Positions 3,733 through 5,533 of a stretch of 5,533 nt of DNA are shown piece by piece. This stretch comes from Pseudomonadota bacterium (GTDB taxonomy: Bacteria > Pseudomonadota > Alphaproteobacteria > Rhizobiales > Xanthobacteraceae): positions 1 through 5,533 of the forward strand of contig CAUJKG010000223.1 in NCBI GenBank assembly GCA_963205465.1, read 5' to 3'. A program made the position numbers and the translations under genes. Below the pieces are notes generated by a model. The model ran no database searches. It was not told the origin of the DNA and saw nothing but the letters and a program-made list of their open reading frames with translations. How positions within the stretch are numbered: position 1 is the stretch's first letter; the number at the start of each line of letters is the position of its first letter.

Positions 3733-5533
3733 TCGCCGGTGCGCGCGTAGTGCGCGTACGTGCGCGCTCTTTCGGTTCCGGCGCGATCAGTTTGCGCGCC
3801 TCTTCGGCCGTCATCGGCTCGCCGAAAGCAAAGCCCTGCACGAACTCGCAGCCGATCTGATAAAGCTCGACCGCGTCGGAATCGGTTTCCGCGCCTTCGG
3901 CGACCACGTCCATGCCGAGATCGTGGGCAAGCTGCACGATAGAGCGCAGGATCACAGGCCGCGCGCCGCGCCGCGCGCCTGAGCCCTTCACGAATTGCTG
4001 GTCGATCTTGATGGTATCGAACGGAAAGCGCTGGAGGTAAGCGAGCGAGGAATAGCCGGTGCCGAAATCTTCGAGCGAGAGGCCCGCGCCAAGCTCGCGG
4101 ATTTTCTGGAGCATCTGTGCCGCAAGCTCCGGATTTTCCATCACCAGCGACTCGGTCAGCTCCAGCTTCAAGGTGCCCGGCGCAAGCGTGTGCCGCGACA
4201 GCACGCCCTTCACGTCCTGAATGAGATCGTGACGCATCAATTGCCGCGAAGAGATATTCACGCTCAAGAACAGCGGCGTGATGCTGACTGCGGAGCGCTG
4301 CCAGATCGCAAGCTGACGTGCCGCGCGTTCCAGCGCGAAACGGCCGAGATCGACGATGATGCCGGTCTCTTCCGCGAGCGGAATGAACTCGGCGGGACCG
4401 AGGCGGCCGAGCTTGGGATGATGCCATCGCATCAGCGCCTCGAAGCCCGCGATGGCGCGATCCTCGAGCCGGATGATGGGCTGGAACATGATGATGATTT
4501 CGTCGCGCTCCAGCGCTTGGCGCAAGTCCGCTTCGAGTGCCACGCGATCGACCTTGTTGGTGCGCATCGAAGGCTTGAACACCTCGATGCGGTCGTTGCC
4601 GGCCTGCTTTGCGGCATGCATGGCAAGCTCGGCGTTTTTCAGCGCCTCGTTGCGCTCCTTGGTCTGGCCGTCGATGAGCGCGAGACCGATCGAAGCGGTG
4701 AGGAAAATCTGCCGGTCGCCGAAGCCGATGGGCGCGCGCACGCTCCTGCGGATCGTGTCGGAAAAGGCGGTGATGCGCTCGGCTTCGCGTTCGGATAGCA
4801 GTACGATTGCGAACTGGTCGCCGGAAATGCGGGCCAGCGTGTCCTGCGGTTTCAGGAGGCGGCTCAAGCGGCGGCTCACCGTGAGCAGGATGGAATCTCC
4901 CGCAGCGGTGCCGACCGAGGTGTTCAATTGCTTAAAGCGGTCGAGATCGATCAGGATCAGGGTGGGACGGATCTTTTCGTCGCTCTTCGCGAACTTGATC
5001 GCGGCGTCGAGGCGATCGAGGAACAGTTCGCGGTTCGGCAGGCCGGTCAGGTTGTCATGCACCGCGTCCTGCAACAGCCGCTCCTCCGCGACCTTCAATT
5101 CGGTGATGTCGTTCATGGTGCCGACGACACGGAGCACTTCGCCGTCGGTACCGACTACGGGCCGCGCGCGTAGCGAGAACCAGAAATAGTGGCCGTCCTC
5201 TGCCTTGAGACGGATCGACTGCACGATGCGGCCGCGGCGGTGATCGAGAATGCCGTCGAGCGCCAGCCGGATGCGGTCGCGATCGGAAGGATGCACGAAT
5301 TCGAGCCAGGACTGCGCATCGGTTTCGAGCGCGCCTCGTTTGAGGCCTAGGATCAGTTCCGCTTCGGGGCTGACGAAAATCCGGTCGCGGATCACGTCCC
5401 AGTCCCAGACCACTTCGCCGGCACCCGTCACCGCAAGCGCGCGCCGCTCGACGTCGCTCATCAAGCCTTCGGCGGAAACGCCGGCAAAGGCATGCTGCAT
5501 GACGGTGAAGCCGATCAGCATCACGATCAGCTC
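3728..5533 (-). CDS. PAS-GGDEF-EAL c-di-GMP signalling protein, 5' end outside the window
   Basis: At least 601 residues are visible and the frame is open to the window edge, so the N-terminus is probably missing. Residue numbers count from the GTG at 5524. A hydrophobic stretch (LIVMLIGFTV, at the edge) may be the end of a membrane helix. Then come a PAS/PAC sensor domain (about 25-146), a GGDEF domain (150-316) and an EAL domain (326-580). The GGDEF domain keeps DLDRFK and Asp210, but its signature is SGDQF (234-238) and the inhibitory RxxD site is KPQD (225-228), so cyclase activity is doubtful. The EAL domain keeps Glu362, Asn423, Glu455, Glu458, Asp486, Lys506, Glu543 and Gln563. The usual DDFGTG reads EDFGTG (485-490), a conservative change at a metal ligand. 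A PAS-controlled phosphodiesterase is the likely role. The C-terminal tail is rich in Arg, Thr and Pro. Confidence 0.93.
   Translation of the reverse strand, partial: ELIVMLIGFTVMQHAFAGVSAEGLMSDVERRALAVTGAGEVVWDWDVIRDRIFVSPEAELILGLKRGALETDAQSWLEFVHPSDRDRIRLALDGILDHRRGRIVQSIRLKAEDGHYFWFSLRARPVVGTDGEVLRVVGTMNDITELKVAEERLLQDAVHDNLTGLPNRELFLDRLDAAIKFAKSDEKIRPTLILIDLDRFKQLNTSVGTAAGDSILLTVSRRLSRLLKPQDTLARISGDQFAIVLLSEREAERITAFSDTIRRSVRAPIGFGDRQIFLTASIGLALIDGQTKERNEALKNAELAMHAAKQAGNDRIEVFKPSMRTNKVDRVALEADLRQALERDEIIIMFQPIIRLEDRAIAGFEALMRWHHPKLGRLGPAEFIPLAEETGIIVDLGRFALERAARQLAIWQRSAVSITPLFLSVNISSRQLMRHDLIQDVKGVLSRHTLAPGTLKLELTESLVMENPELAAQMLQKIRELGAGLSLEDFGTGYSSLAYLQRFPFDTIKIDQQFVKGSGARRGARPVILRSIVQLAHDLGMDVVAEGAETDSDAVELYQIGCEFVQGFAFGEPMTAEEARKLIAPEPKERARTRTTRAPAT

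Noticed and set aside
3739..3767. Repeated GTGCGCG units near the end of the EAL gene
   Set aside because: They encode the Arg/Thr/Ala low-complexity C-terminal tail of the protein and show no regular spacing that would suggest a regulatory array.
3995..4798. A 267-residue plus-strand open frame opposite the EAL gene, and a 268-residue minus-strand frame at 3621-4427
   Set aside because: Both are shadows of the PAS-GGDEF-EAL frame, produced by its codon bias. They show no recognisable domain.

Overview
The window looks like a chromosomal segment of an alphaproteobacterium, most likely a member of the Hyphomicrobiales close to the Bradyrhizobium/Rhodopseudomonas group. This rests on high G+C coding sequence with strong G/C third positions, on a YqgE protein of the rhizobial type, and on the mix of families present. 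It was judged by eye; no database search was possible.

Layout, left to right. Bases 1-580 hold no convincing protein gene. The first ~290 bases are packed with inverted repeats, including a 14-bp perfect pair closing a nested ~110-base fold, and look like a structured RNA or an interspersed palindromic element. The rest is the leader of a cold-shock protein gene (cspA-like, 581-784, +) with a strong ribosome binding site. A textbook terminator follows cspA. Two tandem hairpins facing the other way terminate a small YdcH/DUF465 gene (938-1111, -). A second DUF465 gene (1330-1536, +) diverges from the first. The space between the two carries a short minus-strand stretch that reads like the end of a protein but has no start.

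The middle block is redox-related. A PrxII/Prx5-type peroxiredoxin with a single cysteine (1552-2031, -) lies downstream of a secreted, stand-alone DsbD N-terminal-domain protein (2116-2970, -); the two may be co-transcribed. Diverging from the DsbD-like gene is yqgE/algH (3104-3718, +). The right end is a convergent c-di-GMP signalling gene (3728 to beyond 5533, -) with PAS, GGDEF and EAL domains, cut by the window edge on its 5' side. Its GGDEF signature is altered (SGDQF) and the inhibitory site is lost. The EAL site is nearly complete apart from one Asp-to-Glu change at a metal ligand, which suggests a phosphodiesterase more than a cyclase.

Functionally the window combines cold/stress adaptation (CspA), thiol and peroxide handling (DsbD-like protein, peroxiredoxin), and c-di-GMP turnover. 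I see no transposase, integrase, CRISPR array, tRNA, rRNA or phage gene, and no clear defence or biosynthetic system. The most unexplained parts are the structured region at 1-290 and the coding-like orphan stretch at 1160-1312.
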